A stretch of DNA of 64,000 nt, taken from assembly GCF_003368325.1 (NCBI RefSeq), contig NZ_CP031466.1, positions 1,178,001 through 1,242,000 on the forward strand, read 5' to 3'. Source of the DNA: Paraburkholderia caffeinilytica (GTDB lineage: Bacteria > Pseudomonadota > Gammaproteobacteria > Burkholderiales > Burkholderiaceae). Made by a program: the position numbers and the translations under genes. Shown here in pieces: positions 16,857 to 26,119 of this stretch (positions are counted from its first letter, which is position 1; each line of letters opens with the position of its first letter). The notes beneath the pieces are model-generated. The model did not search any database and was not told where the DNA came from. It was given only the letters and a program-made list of their open reading frames with translations.

Positions 16857-17639
16857 GTGCTGCTCAAGGACAAGGTCGTGATCGTGACCGGCGGCTCGCG
16901 TGGCATCGGCCGTGCGATAGCCGTTGCGTGCGCAACCGAAGGCGCGGACGTGGCGATCAACTACTGGGGCGACAACGACGCATCGTATGGGCGCCGTTCG
17001 GCCGTCGCGGAAGTGGTCGCCGAGATCGAGGCGCTGGGGCGGCGCGTGATCGCGATCGAGGGCAACGTCGCCGCGCGAGAGACTGGCCAGGACCTCGTTC
17101 GCCACGCCGTCGAAGCCTTCGGTAAAGTCGACGTGCTCGCGAGCAATGCCGGCATCTGCCCGTTTCACGCGTTTCTCGACATGCCGCCCGACGTACTGGA
17201 GTCGACGGTGGCCGTCAATCTGAACGGCGCGTTCTATGTCACGCAGGCCGCCGCGCAGCAGATGAAAGCGCAGGGCACGGGTGGCGCGATCGTGGCGACG
17301 AGCTCGATCAGCGCCCTGGTGGGCGGCGGCATGCAAACCCACTACACGCCGACCAAAGCCGGTGTGCATTCGCTGATGCAGTCATGCGCGGTGGCGTTGG
17401 GGCCGTACGGCATTCGCTGCAATTCGGTGATGCCCGGCACGATCGCGACCGACCTCAACGCCGAAGATCTCGCCGACGAAGCGAAAAAGGCCTACTTCGA
17501 AAAGCGCATTCCGTTGGGCAGGCTGGGCCGCCCCGAAGACGTTGCCGACGGTGTGGTATTCCTTGCCTCCGATCGCGCGCGGTATGTAACAGGCGCCGCG
17601 CTGCTGGTGGACGGCGGCCTGTTCGTCAACTTGCAGTAA
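16857..17639 (+). CDS. L-rhamnose 1-dehydrogenase
   Basis: This 260-residue SDR oxidises L-rhamnopyranose to L-rhamnono-1,4-lactone (LRA1 step). Motifs are GGSRGIG, SNAGICPFHAFLDMP, the serine pair SSIS, Y-TPT-K and the C-terminal VDGGLFVNLQ. NAGICPFH, QTHYTPTKAG and the last ten residues are shared with characterised RhaDH from Azotobacter and Sphingomonas. The start is GTG with AGGAG 6 nt upstream. It is the last plus-strand gene before the oppositely oriented LysR regulator. Confidence 0.92.
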   Translation: MLLKDKVVIVTGGSRGIGRAIAVACATEGADVAINYWGDNDASYGRRSAVAEVVAEIEALGRRVIAIEGNVAARETGQDLVRHAVEAFGKVDVLASNAGICPFHAFLDMPPDVLESTVAVNLNGAFYVTQAAAQQMKAQGTGGAIVATSSISALVGGGMQTHYTPTKAGVHSLMQSCAVALGPYGIRCNSVMPGTIATDLNAEDLADEAKKAYFEKRIPLGRLGRPEDVADGVVFLASDRARYVTGAALLVDGGLFVNLQ

Positions 17640-17668
17640 CGCGCGATGCCTACGTCACGATGGTGCCA

Positions 17669-18667
17669 TCAACTAACCGGCGCGGATACGATCACAGGCA
17701 CTGTCGCCATCGAGGCGGAATCGTCGCGTGCGAGCTTGCGCGAGAAGCCGCGCAGCAAATCGATAAAACGCAGCGCGGGTTCGGCGAGGGCTTCTTCCTT
17801 GCGCGTGAGAATGCCAAAGCCGGCGAGGCTCTTGCCGATTTCGAGCGGCAGCGCGACCAGCAGCTTGCCGCGCACATGATCGCGTACCACCGACTCGGGC
17901 AGCATGGCCACGGCGTCGTAATTCTCGAGCAATTGCAGCGTGGCGAAGATCGACGCGCATTCGGTCAGGTTGACCGGCGTCGCGAGACCCGCACGCGCGA
18001 GTTCCTCTTCGAACAGCACGCGCGCCGGACTGGTAACCGGCTGCGCCACCCACGGCCAGCCGATCAGCTCCCACAACGTGATGCGCTCGCGCTGCGCCAG
18101 CGGATGCACCGAACGCACCACCAGCAGCAACGTTTCGCGTGCGAGCGGCTCGAAACTGAAATCGTTGTGTTGCAACGGACTGGTCAGTCGTCCCAGCGCG
18201 AGATCGATCTCGCGGCGATGCAGCAATTGCACGACCTGGTCGCTGGTTTCGCCAAGAATGCGCACGTTCAGCAGAGGGCTTTCGGTTTTCAGGGCGGCGA
18301 CCGCCATGGCCAGCAGATCGGGGGCGGCGCCCATGATGGCGCCGACGGTCAACTGTCCATGGCCGCCGCGGCGTTTGACGTCGAGGTCTTCGGCAAAACG
18401 GGTCAACTCGGCGAGTGCGCGCCGCGCATACGCCAGCGTGACCACGCCGAGCGGCGTCGGCGTCATGCCGCGTGCGTTGCGCTCGAACAGCAGGAAGCCG
18501 AACGCTTCCTCGATGTCGCCTAGCATGCGGCTCGCGCTGGGTTGCGCGACGTTGATCGCTTCGGCGGCTTGATGGAGATTGCGCGCGTCGTCGAGCGCGA
18601 CGAGCAATGCGAGGTGTTTGAACTTGAGCCGGTTGACGAGTGCGACGGCAGCTGAATGTTGGCTCAT
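17669..18667 (-). CDS. LysR-family regulator, GbpR-like
   Basis: The 332-residue product has an N-terminal winged helix-turn-helix (LHQAAEAINVAQPSASRMLGD) and a LysR substrate-binding domain (about 95-305). It resembles GbpR, the regulator of sugar-binding-protein operons in Agrobacterium. It lies between the rhamnose catabolic genes and the mutarotase/transport genes and is divergent from the latter. It probably responds to rhamnose or a pathway intermediate and acts at the dyad at 18743-18782; that link is inferred. GGAACC lies 1 nt before the ATG at 18667, so its ribosome site is weak. Confidence 0.87.
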   Translation of the reverse strand: MSQHSAAVALVNRLKFKHLALLVALDDARNLHQAAEAINVAQPSASRMLGDIEEAFGFLLFERNARGMTPTPLGVVTLAYARRALAELTRFAEDLDVKRRGGHGQLTVGAIMGAAPDLLAMAVAALKTESPLLNVRILGETSDQVVQLLHRREIDLALGRLTSPLQHNDFSFEPLARETLLLVVRSVHPLAQRERITLWELIGWPWVAQPVTSPARVLFEEELARAGLATPVNLTECASIFATLQLLENYDAVAMLPESVVRDHVRGKLLVALPLEIGKSLAGFGILTRKEEALAEPALRFIDLLRGFSRKLARDDSASMATVPVIVSAPVS

Positions 18668-18714
18668 GGTTCCAGTGCGATTCGGTTTGTGGATCGCCCA
18701 ATCCCAACAACGGA

Positions 18715-18744
18715 TTGAGATGCTATCGACGCAGGAATTATAGT
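18715..18744 (+). promoter_or_regulatory. Promoter of the rhamnose transport operon
   Basis: TTGAGA (18715-18720), 18 bp, TATAGT (18739-18744), both matching consensus at 4 of 6. The -10 element overlaps the left arm of the inverted repeat at 18743-18782, so a protein bound there would compete with RNA polymerase or hold it. Confidence 0.5.
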
Positions 18745-18782
18745 CGTATCAGACGCTTCTCTGGAAAGCGCTCCGATACGAC
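18743..18782. promoter_or_regulatory. Long inverted repeat, operator candidate
   Basis: The arms GTCGTATCAGA (18743-18753) and TCCGATACGAC (18772-18782) are complementary at 10 of 11 positions. Inside them lies a second pair, CGCTT and AAGCG. The dyad covers the -10 region and the presumed transcript start of the mutarotase/ABC operon, 15 bp before the first start codon. It may be the target of the GbpR-like regulator encoded next door, or a leader stem. Confidence 0.6.
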
Positions 18783-18797
18783 GGGAGACAGGCCGCA

Positions 18798-19142
18798 ATG
18801 GAAACAATCGCTTTCCGGATGGTGCTCAACCCCGGCATGCGCGAGGAATACGAACGACGTCATGCGCAAATCTGGCCCGAGCTGGTTGATGCATTGCACA
18901 ACGCCGGCGTGCGTGACTACCGAATCTACTTCGACGCCGAATCGCATCACCTTTTCGCCATTCTGACGCGGACCACGAATCACACGATGAACGCGCTGCC
19001 GCAACTCGACGTGATGCGCAAATGGTGGGTGTACATGGCCGACATCATGCAGACGGCCCCTGACCATACGCCGCTTCAGCAACCGCTGGAGCCGCTCTTT
19101 CATCTGAGTCATCTGAATTCGCCTGGTTCATTGAGCGGCTGA
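18798..19142 (+). CDS. rhaM: L-rhamnose mutarotase
   Basis: A 114-residue protein interconverts alpha and beta anomers of L-rhamnose. The RhaM signature is complete: FRMVLNPGMREEYERRHAQIWPEL (shown in part), AGVRDYRIYFD, HHLFAIL and MRKWWVYMADIM. The active-site His in RRHAQIWP and the Tyr/Trp cluster are present. The tail after residue 95 is slightly longer than the 104-residue E. coli enzyme. It is the first gene of the transport operon, preceded by GGGAGA. Confidence 0.95.
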   Translation: METIAFRMVLNPGMREEYERRHAQIWPELVDALHNAGVRDYRIYFDAESHHLFAILTRTTNHTMNALPQLDVMRKWWVYMADIMQTAPDHTPLQQPLEPLFHLSHLNSPGSLSG

Positions 19143-19193
19143 TGTTGCTCTGACGTTGCTGACTGTGCTTGCCCAATGGGCGGAGGGTGTCGC

Positions 19194-20087
19194 ATGCAGG
19201 TTGTCGATTCGCATATCCATCTGTGGGATCTGAAGACGCATCGCTATCCGTGGCTGGAGAACCCGGGCGTGTCGTTCGTGGGCGACGCGCGCGATTTGAA
19301 GCACGACTATCTGCTCGACGATCTGCTCGGCGAGGCGGGCGATATCGACGTGCTGAAACTGGTGCACGTGGAAGCGAATCACGACCCCGCCGATCCGGTC
19401 GAGGAAACCCGCTGGTTGCAATCCATTGCGGATCGTCCGGCGTCGCGCGGCATGCCGAATGCGATTGTCGCGGGCGTGGACCTCTCCGCGGCGAACGCAC
19501 CGGAACTGCTCGAGGCGCATGCGTCGTTTGCCAATACGCGTGGCATCAGGCAGATCCTGAACGTGCACGAGAACACGTTGTTCGATTACGTGGGCCGTCA
19601 TTTCATGCGCGAGCCACGGTGGCGCGAACATTTTGCATTGCTGCGGCGTTACGACATGTCGTTCGATCTGCAACTGTATCCGTCGCAGATGGAGGAGGCG
19701 GCTGCGTTGGCGCGCGCGCACGGCGATACGATTTTCATCGTCAACCATGCGGGTATGTTCGTGGACCGCAGCAGCGTTGCCGGATATCGCGCGTGGCGTG
19801 ACGGCATGCGAATGCTCGCCGGTTGCAGGAACGTCGCGGTGAAGATCAGCGGACTCGCCATGTTCGATCATCGGTGGACGGTCGAAAGCCTGCGGCCGTA
19901 TGTGCTTGAGACGATCGATACGTTTGGCGTCGAACGCGCGATGTTCGCGTCGAACTTTCCGGTGGATCGGTTGTTCGGCTCTTACCAGGATTTGTGGCGC
20001 GCGTATGCGTCGATCGTCGACGGCGCGAGCGATGCTGAAAAAGAAGCGCTGTTCTGCCGTAACGCGGAGCGCTTCTATCGCATCTGA
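19194..20087 (+). CDS. Amidohydrolase_2 family, probable L-rhamnono-1,4-lactonase
   Basis: This 297-residue TIM-barrel metal hydrolase has the N-terminal metal motif DSHIHLWD, a central HVEANHDP, a conserved FIVNHAG and C-terminal FASNFPVDR, as in the COG3618 lactonases. In this cluster the expected job is opening L-rhamnono-1,4-lactone to L-rhamnonate (LRA2 step), between the dehydrogenase and the dehydratase. GGAGGG 6 nt before ATG at 19194 decides the start. A related fuconolactonase activity is possible on family grounds. Confidence 0.85.
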   Translation: MQVVDSHIHLWDLKTHRYPWLENPGVSFVGDARDLKHDYLLDDLLGEAGDIDVLKLVHVEANHDPADPVEETRWLQSIADRPASRGMPNAIVAGVDLSAANAPELLEAHASFANTRGIRQILNVHENTLFDYVGRHFMREPRWREHFALLRRYDMSFDLQLYPSQMEEAAALARAHGDTIFIVNHAGMFVDRSSVAGYRAWRDGMRMLAGCRNVAVKISGLAMFDHRWTVESLRPYVLETIDTFGVERAMFASNFPVDRLFGSYQDLWRAYASIVDGASDAEKEALFCRNAERFYRI

Positions 20088-20136
20088 CATCTCGCACCTG
20101 AGGCATTCCCGACAGCAAAAAAGAAGGAGACACGTA

Positions 20137-21666
20137 GTGCAGCAATCCCCATCCGCTGTGCCCAGGCTCGAACTGCGGCACGCGAGCAAGTCATTCGGCC
20201 GGGTCCGTGCATTGTCCGACGGCGATCTCGCGTTGTGGCCGGGCGAAGTGCATGCGTTGCTCGGCGAAAACGGCGCGGGCAAATCGACGGTCGTGAAGAT
20301 CCTCGCGGGCGTGCATCAGCCGGATACCGGCGAGCTGCTGGTCGATGGCGTGGCGCGCCGCTTCGCAACGCCGGCCGAAGCGCGCGACGCGGGCCTGGCG
20401 GTGATCTATCAGGAGCCGACGCTGTTCTTCGATCTTTCGATCGCGGAGAACATCTTCATGGGACGGCAGCCGGTCGACCGGATCGGCCGTATTCAGTACG
20501 ACGCCATGCGCCGCGAGGTGGACGGTTTGCTGGCCTCGCTCGGGGTGGATCTGCGCGCCGATCGACTGGTGCGCGGTCTGTCGATTGCCGATCAGCAGGT
20601 GATCGAAATTGCGAAGGCGCTGTCGTTGAACGCGAACGTGCTGATCATGGACGAGCCGACCGCCGCCTTGTCGCTGCCCGAGGTGGAGCGGCTCTTTGCG
20701 ATCGTGCGCAAGCTGCGCGAACGCGATGTGGCGATTCTGTTCATCACGCACCGTCTCGACGAAGTGTTCACATTGACGCAGCGCGTGACGATCATGCGCG
20801 ACGGCGCAAAAGTTTTCGATGGGCTCACCGCCGATCTCACCACCGAATCCGTCGTCGCGAAGATGGTGGGCCGCGATCTGGAAACGTTCTATCCCAAGGC
20901 CGACCGGCCACCGGGCGAAGTGCGCCTGTCAGTGCGAGGACTCACGCGCGTGGGCGTTTTCAAGGACATTTCCTTCGACGTCCGCGCCGGCGAGATCGTC
21001 GCGCTGGCGGGGCTCGTCGGCGCGGGCCGCAGCGAGGTCGCACGCGCGATTTTCGGCATCGACCCGCTCGACTCGGGGGAGATTTCGATTGGCGGCAAGC
21101 GGCTCGCCGCCGGCAGTCCGGCCGCCGCGGTGCGCGCGGGTCTCGCGCTGGTGCCGGAGGACCGCCGCCAGCAAGGGCTGGCACTGGAGTTGAGCATCGC
21201 GCGCAATGCCGCGATGACGGTGCTCGGGCGCCTGGTCAAACATGGCCTGATCTCCACGCGAAGCGAAACGCAGCTCGCCAATCAGTGGGGCACGCGTCTG
21301 CGCCTCAAGGCGGGCGACCCGAATGCGCCGGTCGGCACGCTTTCCGGCGGCAATCAGCAGAAGGTCGTGCTGGGCAAGTGGCTCGCCACCAATCCAAAGG
21401 TCCTGATCATCGACGAACCCACGCGCGGCATCGACGTCGGCGCGAAGGCCGAGGTCTATGGCGCGCTGGCGGAGCTGGTGCGCGACGGCATGGCCGTGCT
21501 GATGATTTCGAGCGAACTGCCGGAAGTGCTTGGCATGGCCGATCGGGTACTGGTCATGCACGAGGGACGTATCAGCGCGGACATAGCGCGCGCCGAAGCC
21601 GACGAAGAGCGCATCATGGGCGCCGCGCTCGGCCAACCGATTCCACCGTTGGGGAACGCCGCATGA
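20137..21666 (+). CDS. rhaT: Rhamnose ABC importer ATP-binding subunit (double ABC domain)
   Basis: This 509-residue CUT2-type sugar ATPase has two nucleotide-binding domains. The first has Walker [10 protein letters not shown], signature-like LSIADQQ, and Walker B LIMDEPT. The second has the degenerate P-loop GLVGAGRSE typical of this family, signature LSGGNQQK and Walker [10 protein letters not shown]. It powers rhamnose uptake with the two permeases that follow. GTG start at 20137, with GGAG 9 nt upstream. Its TGA stop overlaps the next gene by 4 bp (ATGA). Confidence 0.92.
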   Translation: MQQSPSAVPRLELRHASKSFGRVRALSDGDLALWPGEVHALLGENGAGKSTVVKILAGVHQPDTGELLVDGVARRFATPAEARDAGLAVIYQEPTLFFDLSIAENIFMGRQPVDRIGRIQYDAMRREVDGLLASLGVDLRADRLVRGLSIADQQVIEIAKALSLNANVLIMDEPTAALSLPEVERLFAIVRKLRERDVAILFITHRLDEVFTLTQRVTIMRDGAKVFDGLTADLTTESVVAKMVGRDLETFYPKADRPPGEVRLSVRGLTRVGVFKDISFDVRAGEIVALAGLVGAGRSEVARAIFGIDPLDSGEISIGGKRLAAGSPAAAVRAGLALVPEDRRQQGLALELSIARNAAMTVLGRLVKHGLISTRSETQLANQWGTRLRLKAGDPNAPVGTLSGGNQQKVVLGKWLATNPKVLIIDEPTRGIDVGAKAEVYGALAELVRDGMAVLMISSELPEVLGMADRVLVMHEGRISADIARAEADEERIMGAALGQPIPPLGNAA

Positions 21667-22721
21667 TGCGCCATTCTTCGACCCATCCCGCGCCGGTTCA
21701 GGCGTCGGTCCCCAAGCGCGCAGGCAGCGCACCGGGCGGCTTTGTCGCGGGCATTGCCAAGAGCCGCGAGACGACCCTCTTTGTCGTGCTGCTTCTGCTG
21801 ATCGTGGGCACGGGGCTCGCGAAACCGCAGTTTCTGAATCTGCAGAATCTGCGTGACGTGCTGCTCAATGTGTCGATCATCAGCTTGCTGACAGCCGGCA
21901 TGACCGTGGTGATCCTGATGCGGCATATCGATCTGTCGGTGGGGTCGACCGTCGGCATCAGCGCGTATGCGGTCGGCAGTCTGTACGTTGCGTTTCCGCA
22001 TATGCCGGTGATCGTGGCGCTGCTGGCCGGTCTGGCGATCGGTCTGGTTGCGGGCAGCATCAATGCGTTGCTCGTGGCCGTGGGGCGCGTGCCGTCGCTG
22101 GTGGCGACACTCTCCACGCTCTACATTTTTCGCGGCGCGGATTACGCGTGGGTGCACGGCGGCCAGATCAACGCAACCAGTTTGCCCGATGCGTTTTCCC
22201 GCCTTGCCACCGGCACGTTCTTCGGCATACCGACGCTCGCGCTGATCGCGATCGTCGCGCTGGCCGGTCTGGCTGTCTATCTGAAGCAGTTTCGCGGCGG
22301 GCGCGAGCACTATGCGATCGGCTCGAATCCGGAGGCGGCGCGGCTGGCCGGCGTGAACGTCGAACGTCGCGTGATGGCGGGTTTTCTGCTGTCCGGTGCG
22401 ATTGCCGGTTTCGCGGGCGCATTGTGGCTGGCGCGCTTCGGGACGGTCGATGCCAGCACCGCGAAGGGCATCGAATTGCAGGTCGTTGCCGCCGCCGTGG
22501 TGGGCAGCGTGGCGATCACCGGCGGTGTGGGCACCATCCTCGGCGCCACGCTCGGCGCGCTCGTGCTGGGCGTGATCAGTATCGCGCTGGTCGTGTTGCA
22601 CGTCTCGCCGTTCTGGGAGCAGGCGATTCAGGGCGCGCTGATCGTCGCCGCGATTACCGCCGACACCTTGCTGGCCCGCTCCGTCGCCAAACGCATGATG
22701 AGGAAACGCGATCATGGCTAA
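21663..22721 (+). CDS. rhaP: Rhamnose ABC importer permease 1
   Basis: This 352-residue inner-membrane permease of the BPD_transp_2 (RbsC-like) family has about eight to ten hydrophobic segments from residue 38 onward. The family motif [14 protein letters not shown] is near 96-109 and [14 protein letters not shown] is the cytoplasmic coupling loop. It overlaps the ATPase by 4 bp and the second permease by 8 bp, a translationally coupled heteromeric channel. The N-terminal 37 residues are polar and unstructured-looking. Confidence 0.9.
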   Translation: MMRHSSTHPAPVQASVPKRAGSAPGGFVAGIAKSRETTLFVVLLLLIVGTGLAKPQFLNLQNLRDVLLNVSIISLLTAGMTVVILMRHIDLSVGSTVGISAYAVGSLYVAFPHMPVIVALLAGLAIGLVAGSINALLVAVGRVPSLVATLSTLYIFRGADYAWVHGGQINATSLPDAFSRLATGTFFGIPTLALIAIVALAGLAVYLKQFRGGREHYAIGSNPEAARLAGVNVERRVMAGFLLSGAIAGFAGALWLARFGTVDASTAKGIELQVVAAAVVGSVAITGGVGTILGATLGALVLGVISIALVVLHVSPFWEQAIQGALIVAAITADTLLARSVAKRMMRKRDHG

Positions 22722-23730
22722 ACCCGATTCCGCGCTGCTCACGCGCAAACGCGAAACGCCGCTGCAATGGGAAGTGTTGCTGGTCGTCGTGCTGGCTCTG
22801 TCGCTCGCGCTCGGGCGCTTGTTGTCGCCGGTGTTTCTCACTGGTGCGAATGTCAGCAACATCCTCGCCGATCTGACCGAGATCGCGCTGATGGCACTGC
22901 CCATGACACTGATCATCGTCGCCGCGGAAATCGACCTGTCGGTGGCATCGGTGTTGGGGGCGTCCAGCGCGCTGATGGGCGTGCTGTGGCACATGGGCCT
23001 GCCGATGCCGGTCGTGATCGTGCTGGTGTTGATCGCCGGTGCGCTGGCGGGGCTGCTGAACGGCCTCGTGATCGTCAAGCTCAATCTGCCTTCGCTCGCG
23101 GTCACGATCGGCACGCTGGCGCTGTTTCGTGGCCTCGCCTATGTGCTGCTCGGCGACCAGGCAGTCGCGGATTTTCCGGCGGGGTACACCGCCTTCGGCA
23201 TGGACACGGTCGGCGCGACCTTCATTCCCTTGCCTTTTGCGATCGTGATCGTCGGCGCGGTGCTGTTTACCGTGCTGCTGCAGTCCACCGCATTCGGCCG
23301 CAGTCTCTATGCAATCGGTGCGAATCCGACGGCGGCGGCTTTCTCCGGTATCGAAGTCGCGAAGATCAGGCTGCGGTTATTCGTGCTGTCCGGCGCGATG
23401 AGCGCGCTGGCGGGCGTTGTCTACACGCTGCGGTTCACCAGCGCGCGCGGCGACAACGGCGAAGGCTTCGAATTGTCCGTGATCGCGGCGGTGCTGTTCG
23501 GCGGTGTGAGTATTTTCGGCGGACGCGGTTCGATGTTTGGCGTTCTGCTTTCGCTGCTGATTATCGGCGTGCTGAAAAACGCGCTGACGCTCGACGATGT
23601 GTCGAGCGAGACGTTGACGATTGTCACCGGCGTGCTGCTGCTGGCATCGGTGCTGATTCCCAATCTGGTCGCGCGCTGGCGTGCGGCGCGCGACCGGCGT
23701 TTCATCGCGAAGTCCGCTTCTTCTTTATAA
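22714..23730 (+). CDS. rhaQ: Rhamnose ABC importer permease 2
   Basis: A 338-residue partner permease with the same topology. AAEIDLSVASVLG is the periplasmic-entry motif and IGANPTAAAFSGIEV the coupling loop, and FGGVSIFGGRG is a conserved late segment. Together with the previous permease it forms the transmembrane pore for L-rhamnose. Two different permease subunits plus a double ATPase and a binding protein is the arrangement of the Rhizobium rhaSTPQ system. Confidence 0.9.
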   Translation: MAKPDSALLTRKRETPLQWEVLLVVVLALSLALGRLLSPVFLTGANVSNILADLTEIALMALPMTLIIVAAEIDLSVASVLGASSALMGVLWHMGLPMPVVIVLVLIAGALAGLLNGLVIVKLNLPSLAVTIGTLALFRGLAYVLLGDQAVADFPAGYTAFGMDTVGATFIPLPFAIVIVGAVLFTVLLQSTAFGRSLYAIGANPTAAAFSGIEVAKIRLRLFVLSGAMSALAGVVYTLRFTSARGDNGEGFELSVIAAVLFGGVSIFGGRGSMFGVLLSLLIIGVLKNALTLDDVSSETLTIVTGVLLLASVLIPNLVARWRAARDRRFIAKSASSL

Positions 23731-23831
23731 CGTTCCCTTAAAACCGGCTCGACAAGAAATACCCAATATCCAACACCCAATACCGACAACCCGGACAGCA
23801 TGTCGTCCAACAACAAGTCAGGAGACACCTC

Positions 23832-24839
23832 ATGTTCAATCCTCTAGGCCAGACCGGCAAGACTGCACTCTGCATTGCCTTAGTCGCGATCAGTTGCGCC
23901 GCGTCCGCGGCGGGACTGAAAAGCGGTCTGAAGATTGCCTTCGTGCCGAAGCAGATCAACAACCCCTATGAAGTGATTGCCGACGACGGCGGCCTGGCCG
24001 CGATCAAGGAGTTCAGCGGTGTGGGCAAGGTGGTGGGGCCGTCGGATGCGGGCGCATCGTCGCAAGTGCAATACATCAACACGCTGATCACGCAGCGGCA
24101 GGACGCGATCGTGATCGCGGCCAATGACGCGAACGCGGTCGTGCCCTATCTGAAGAAAGCGATGTCGCAAGGCATCAAGGTCGTGACTTTCGATTCCGAC
24201 ACGGCGCCTGAAGGCCGTCAGCTTTTCGTCAACCAGGCGAACGCCGAGGGCATCGGGCGGGGACAGATCCAGCTGGTCGCGAAACTGATGGGCGGCGAGG
24301 GCGAGTTCGCCGTGCTGTCGGCCACACCTAACGCGACGAATCAGAATACGTGGATCAAGTGGATGCAGGAGGAGTTGAAAAAGCCCGAGTACTCGAAAAT
24401 CAAGCTCGTGAAAATCGCGTACGGCAACGATGACGACCAGAAGTCATTCGTCGAGACGCAGGGTTTGCTGCAGGCGTATCCGAATCTGAAGGCGATCGTG
24501 GCGCCGACGACAGTGGGCATTGCAGCGGCGGCGCGTTATATATCTTCGTCGTCGAGCAAGGGCAAGGTGCAGGTGACCGGCTTGGGCACGCCGAATCAGA
24601 TGCGTGCGTTCGTGAAGAACGGGACCGTCAAGGCGTTCCAGTTGTGGGACCCGAATCAGCTCGGCTATCTGGCGGCCTATGCGGCAGCGGCGCTTTCTTC
24701 GGGAACGATTGCCGGCAAGGAAGGCGAATCGTTCGATGCCGGCAAGCTCGGCAAGCGCACGATCGGCCCGCAAGGCGAAATCATTCTCGGACCGCCGACC
24801 ACGTTCGACGCGAGCAATATCGACAGCTTCAATTTCTAG
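23832..24839 (+). CDS. rhaS: Rhamnose periplasmic binding protein
   Basis: This 335-residue type I periplasmic binding protein begins with a signal peptide cleaved near ISCAASAAG. The mature start LKIAFVPKQINNPY and motifs VIVIAANDANAVVPYLKKA, VVTFDSDTAPEGRQLFVNQA and QLWDPNQLGYLAAYAA match RhaS-type binding proteins. It captures rhamnose and delivers it to the upstream-encoded permease pair. AGGAG lies 8 nt before ATG. It is placed last in the operon, 101 bp after the second permease, where separate expression may raise its amount. Confidence 0.92.
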   Translation: MFNPLGQTGKTALCIALVAISCAASAAGLKSGLKIAFVPKQINNPYEVIADDGGLAAIKEFSGVGKVVGPSDAGASSQVQYINTLITQRQDAIVIAANDANAVVPYLKKAMSQGIKVVTFDSDTAPEGRQLFVNQANAEGIGRGQIQLVAKLMGGEGEFAVLSATPNATNQNTWIKWMQEELKKPEYSKIKLVKIAYGNDDDQKSFVETQGLLQAYPNLKAIVAPTTVGIAAAARYISSSSSKGKVQVTGLGTPNQMRAFVKNGTVKAFQLWDPNQLGYLAAYAAAALSSGTIAGKEGESFDAGKLGKRTIGPQGEIILGPPTTFDASNIDSFNF

Positions 24840-25074
24840 CCAGGGAGCCGCATGCCGCCAGGCACGGCGTACGGCGCGAGCTTTACGACCTATACTATGA
24901 ATCGGTAAATCGACCGTGGGCGTGGCGAGTCCGAACGGCTATCGTGAGTGAGCGCCGTCCGGACAGCGGACGGTCATTGACGTCGGCAGTTGACGGTCGC
25001 CGTTTTCGGCGAGAACGAAGGCGAGCAGTCGGAACGGATGCCGTACACGCAAACAAATCCCTGCTTGGAGGTGC

Positions 25075-25434
25075 ATGATGATCGGAATGACGTGGCTTGT
25101 TGTGGCAGACGGAGGCCGTGCACGTGTTTTCCAGACGCCGGGGCTCACGATCGACTTGCTAGAAAAAGACAGTCTTATCAACACCGAATATACCGGCACG
25201 ATGCTGACCGAAAAGGGCCGCGAGAAATTCGCAAAGCGCGTGGCCCAGCATCTGGAGGCAGGCCGGCTCCATCAACTCTACAATCGGCTAAGACTTGCCA
25301 TCGAGCCAAAATTTCTCGGCATGGTCAAAGCGGATCTCAGCGAGGAAACCCGTCGATTGATATTCGAGCAAACCAGCGAGGATTGGTCGACGCTCAATGC
25401 CCGGGAAATCGAGGCGCGCCTGCGGCGGCACTGA
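25075..25434 (+). CDS. Host attachment family protein (short)
   Basis: This 119-residue protein starts WLVVADGGRARVFQTPG, the hallmark of the Host_attach family first linked to attachment of Agrobacterium to plants, and ends in a charged helical half (EKFAKRVAQHLEAG, LAIEPKFLGMVKADL). It is shorter than the usual 140-150 residues, mainly by a reduced central loop. GGAGG precedes two adjacent ATG codons (25075 and 25078). The second has better spacing and may be the true start. The molecular function is unknown; the fold resembles release-factor eRF1 domains, so a ribosome-linked role is also possible. Confidence 0.82.
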   Translation: MMIGMTWLVVADGGRARVFQTPGLTIDLLEKDSLINTEYTGTMLTEKGREKFAKRVAQHLEAGRLHQLYNRLRLAIEPKFLGMVKADLSEETRRLIFEQTSEDWSTLNAREIEARLRRH

Positions 25435-25500
25435 ACTGCTGCCCTGACTCACCACACTGAGTCACCGCCCTGACTCACCATCACTATTCGCTCGGCGAAG

Positions 25501-25531
25501 CCGCCTTGGCCACGGATCGTGGCCAGGGCGG
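25501..25531. terminator. Strong hairpin between convergent genes
   Basis: A 13-bp stem, CCGCCTTGGCCAC (25501-25513) with GTGGCCAGGGCGG (25519-25531), has one T-G wobble and a 5-nt loop GGATC, followed on the plus strand by GTTTGTGTG. It separates the host-attachment gene from the convergent small gene and probably terminates both. The T-run is imperfect. Confidence 0.65.
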
Positions 25532-25544
25532 GTTTGTGTGTTGT

Positions 25545-25859
25545 TCAGCCGCGAGTTTCCGGGCGACCGGATTCCTCGGCATCACGGAACCAGATTTCCG
25601 CATGAGACCGCTCGGCAACCCACGAGCGAGACTGCGGCGTGTTGAACTCGCGGTCGATGAACAGGCGTCCCCATTCGACCCCGTCTCTTATCGCTTCTTC
25701 TTCGGTTAGCCACTCGGGTTGAACGGTCATGGGGCGAATATCGACGACTGTTCGGGTGCCGCGACTCACGCTCACATTTGCGATCCAGGCGCCGAGTTTG
25801 TTGCGCTCGGGGCGCACGGCGATCTCGAATTCGCCGTAAGAAACAGTGCGTGTCGGCAT
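25545..25859 (-). CDS. Small conserved protein, CV_2116/DUF6566-like
   Basis: This 104-residue protein begins RTVSYGEFEIAVRPE, continues with GAWIANVSVSRG, and has the helix end EEEAIRDGVEWGRLFIDREF near 60-78. It is the same layout as the protein at 6017-6232, with an added hydrophilic C-terminal tail of about 25 residues. AAAGGAGGGAGC directly before the ATG at 25859 fixes the start against an upstream ATG. Function unknown. It lies convergent to the host-attachment gene. Confidence 0.7.
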   Translation of the reverse strand: MPTRTVSYGEFEIAVRPERNKLGAWIANVSVSRGTRTVVDIRPMTVQPEWLTEEEAIRDGVEWGRLFIDREFNTPQSRSWVAERSHAEIWFRDAEESGRPETRG

Positions 25860-26119
25860 TGCTCCCTCCTTTGCAGCGTTCATGATGGATAGACGCCCGC
25901 AACGCGGCGCGCGAACGTCTCTCCAAGTGTCATCATGCCGCAACTATGGCAGTCCGGCTATCGACCACTATGCGGACAACGTTGACGATAGTTGATTATC
26001 CGTATCGGGCATGAGGTGTTGCCATGCAGCAGGAATTCGATTTCCACAAATGCGTACTATCCTTGCCTTAGGCTCGCTGAAAGCGCGCTGTCGCAGGATA
26101 TCGGGCGAGGGAGAGCACC

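Noticed and set aside
20235..21662. Open frame running upstream from the first rhamnose permease through the ATPase gene
   Set aside because: It overlaps the ATPase in another frame. Homology and the ATGA overlap place the permease start at 21663.
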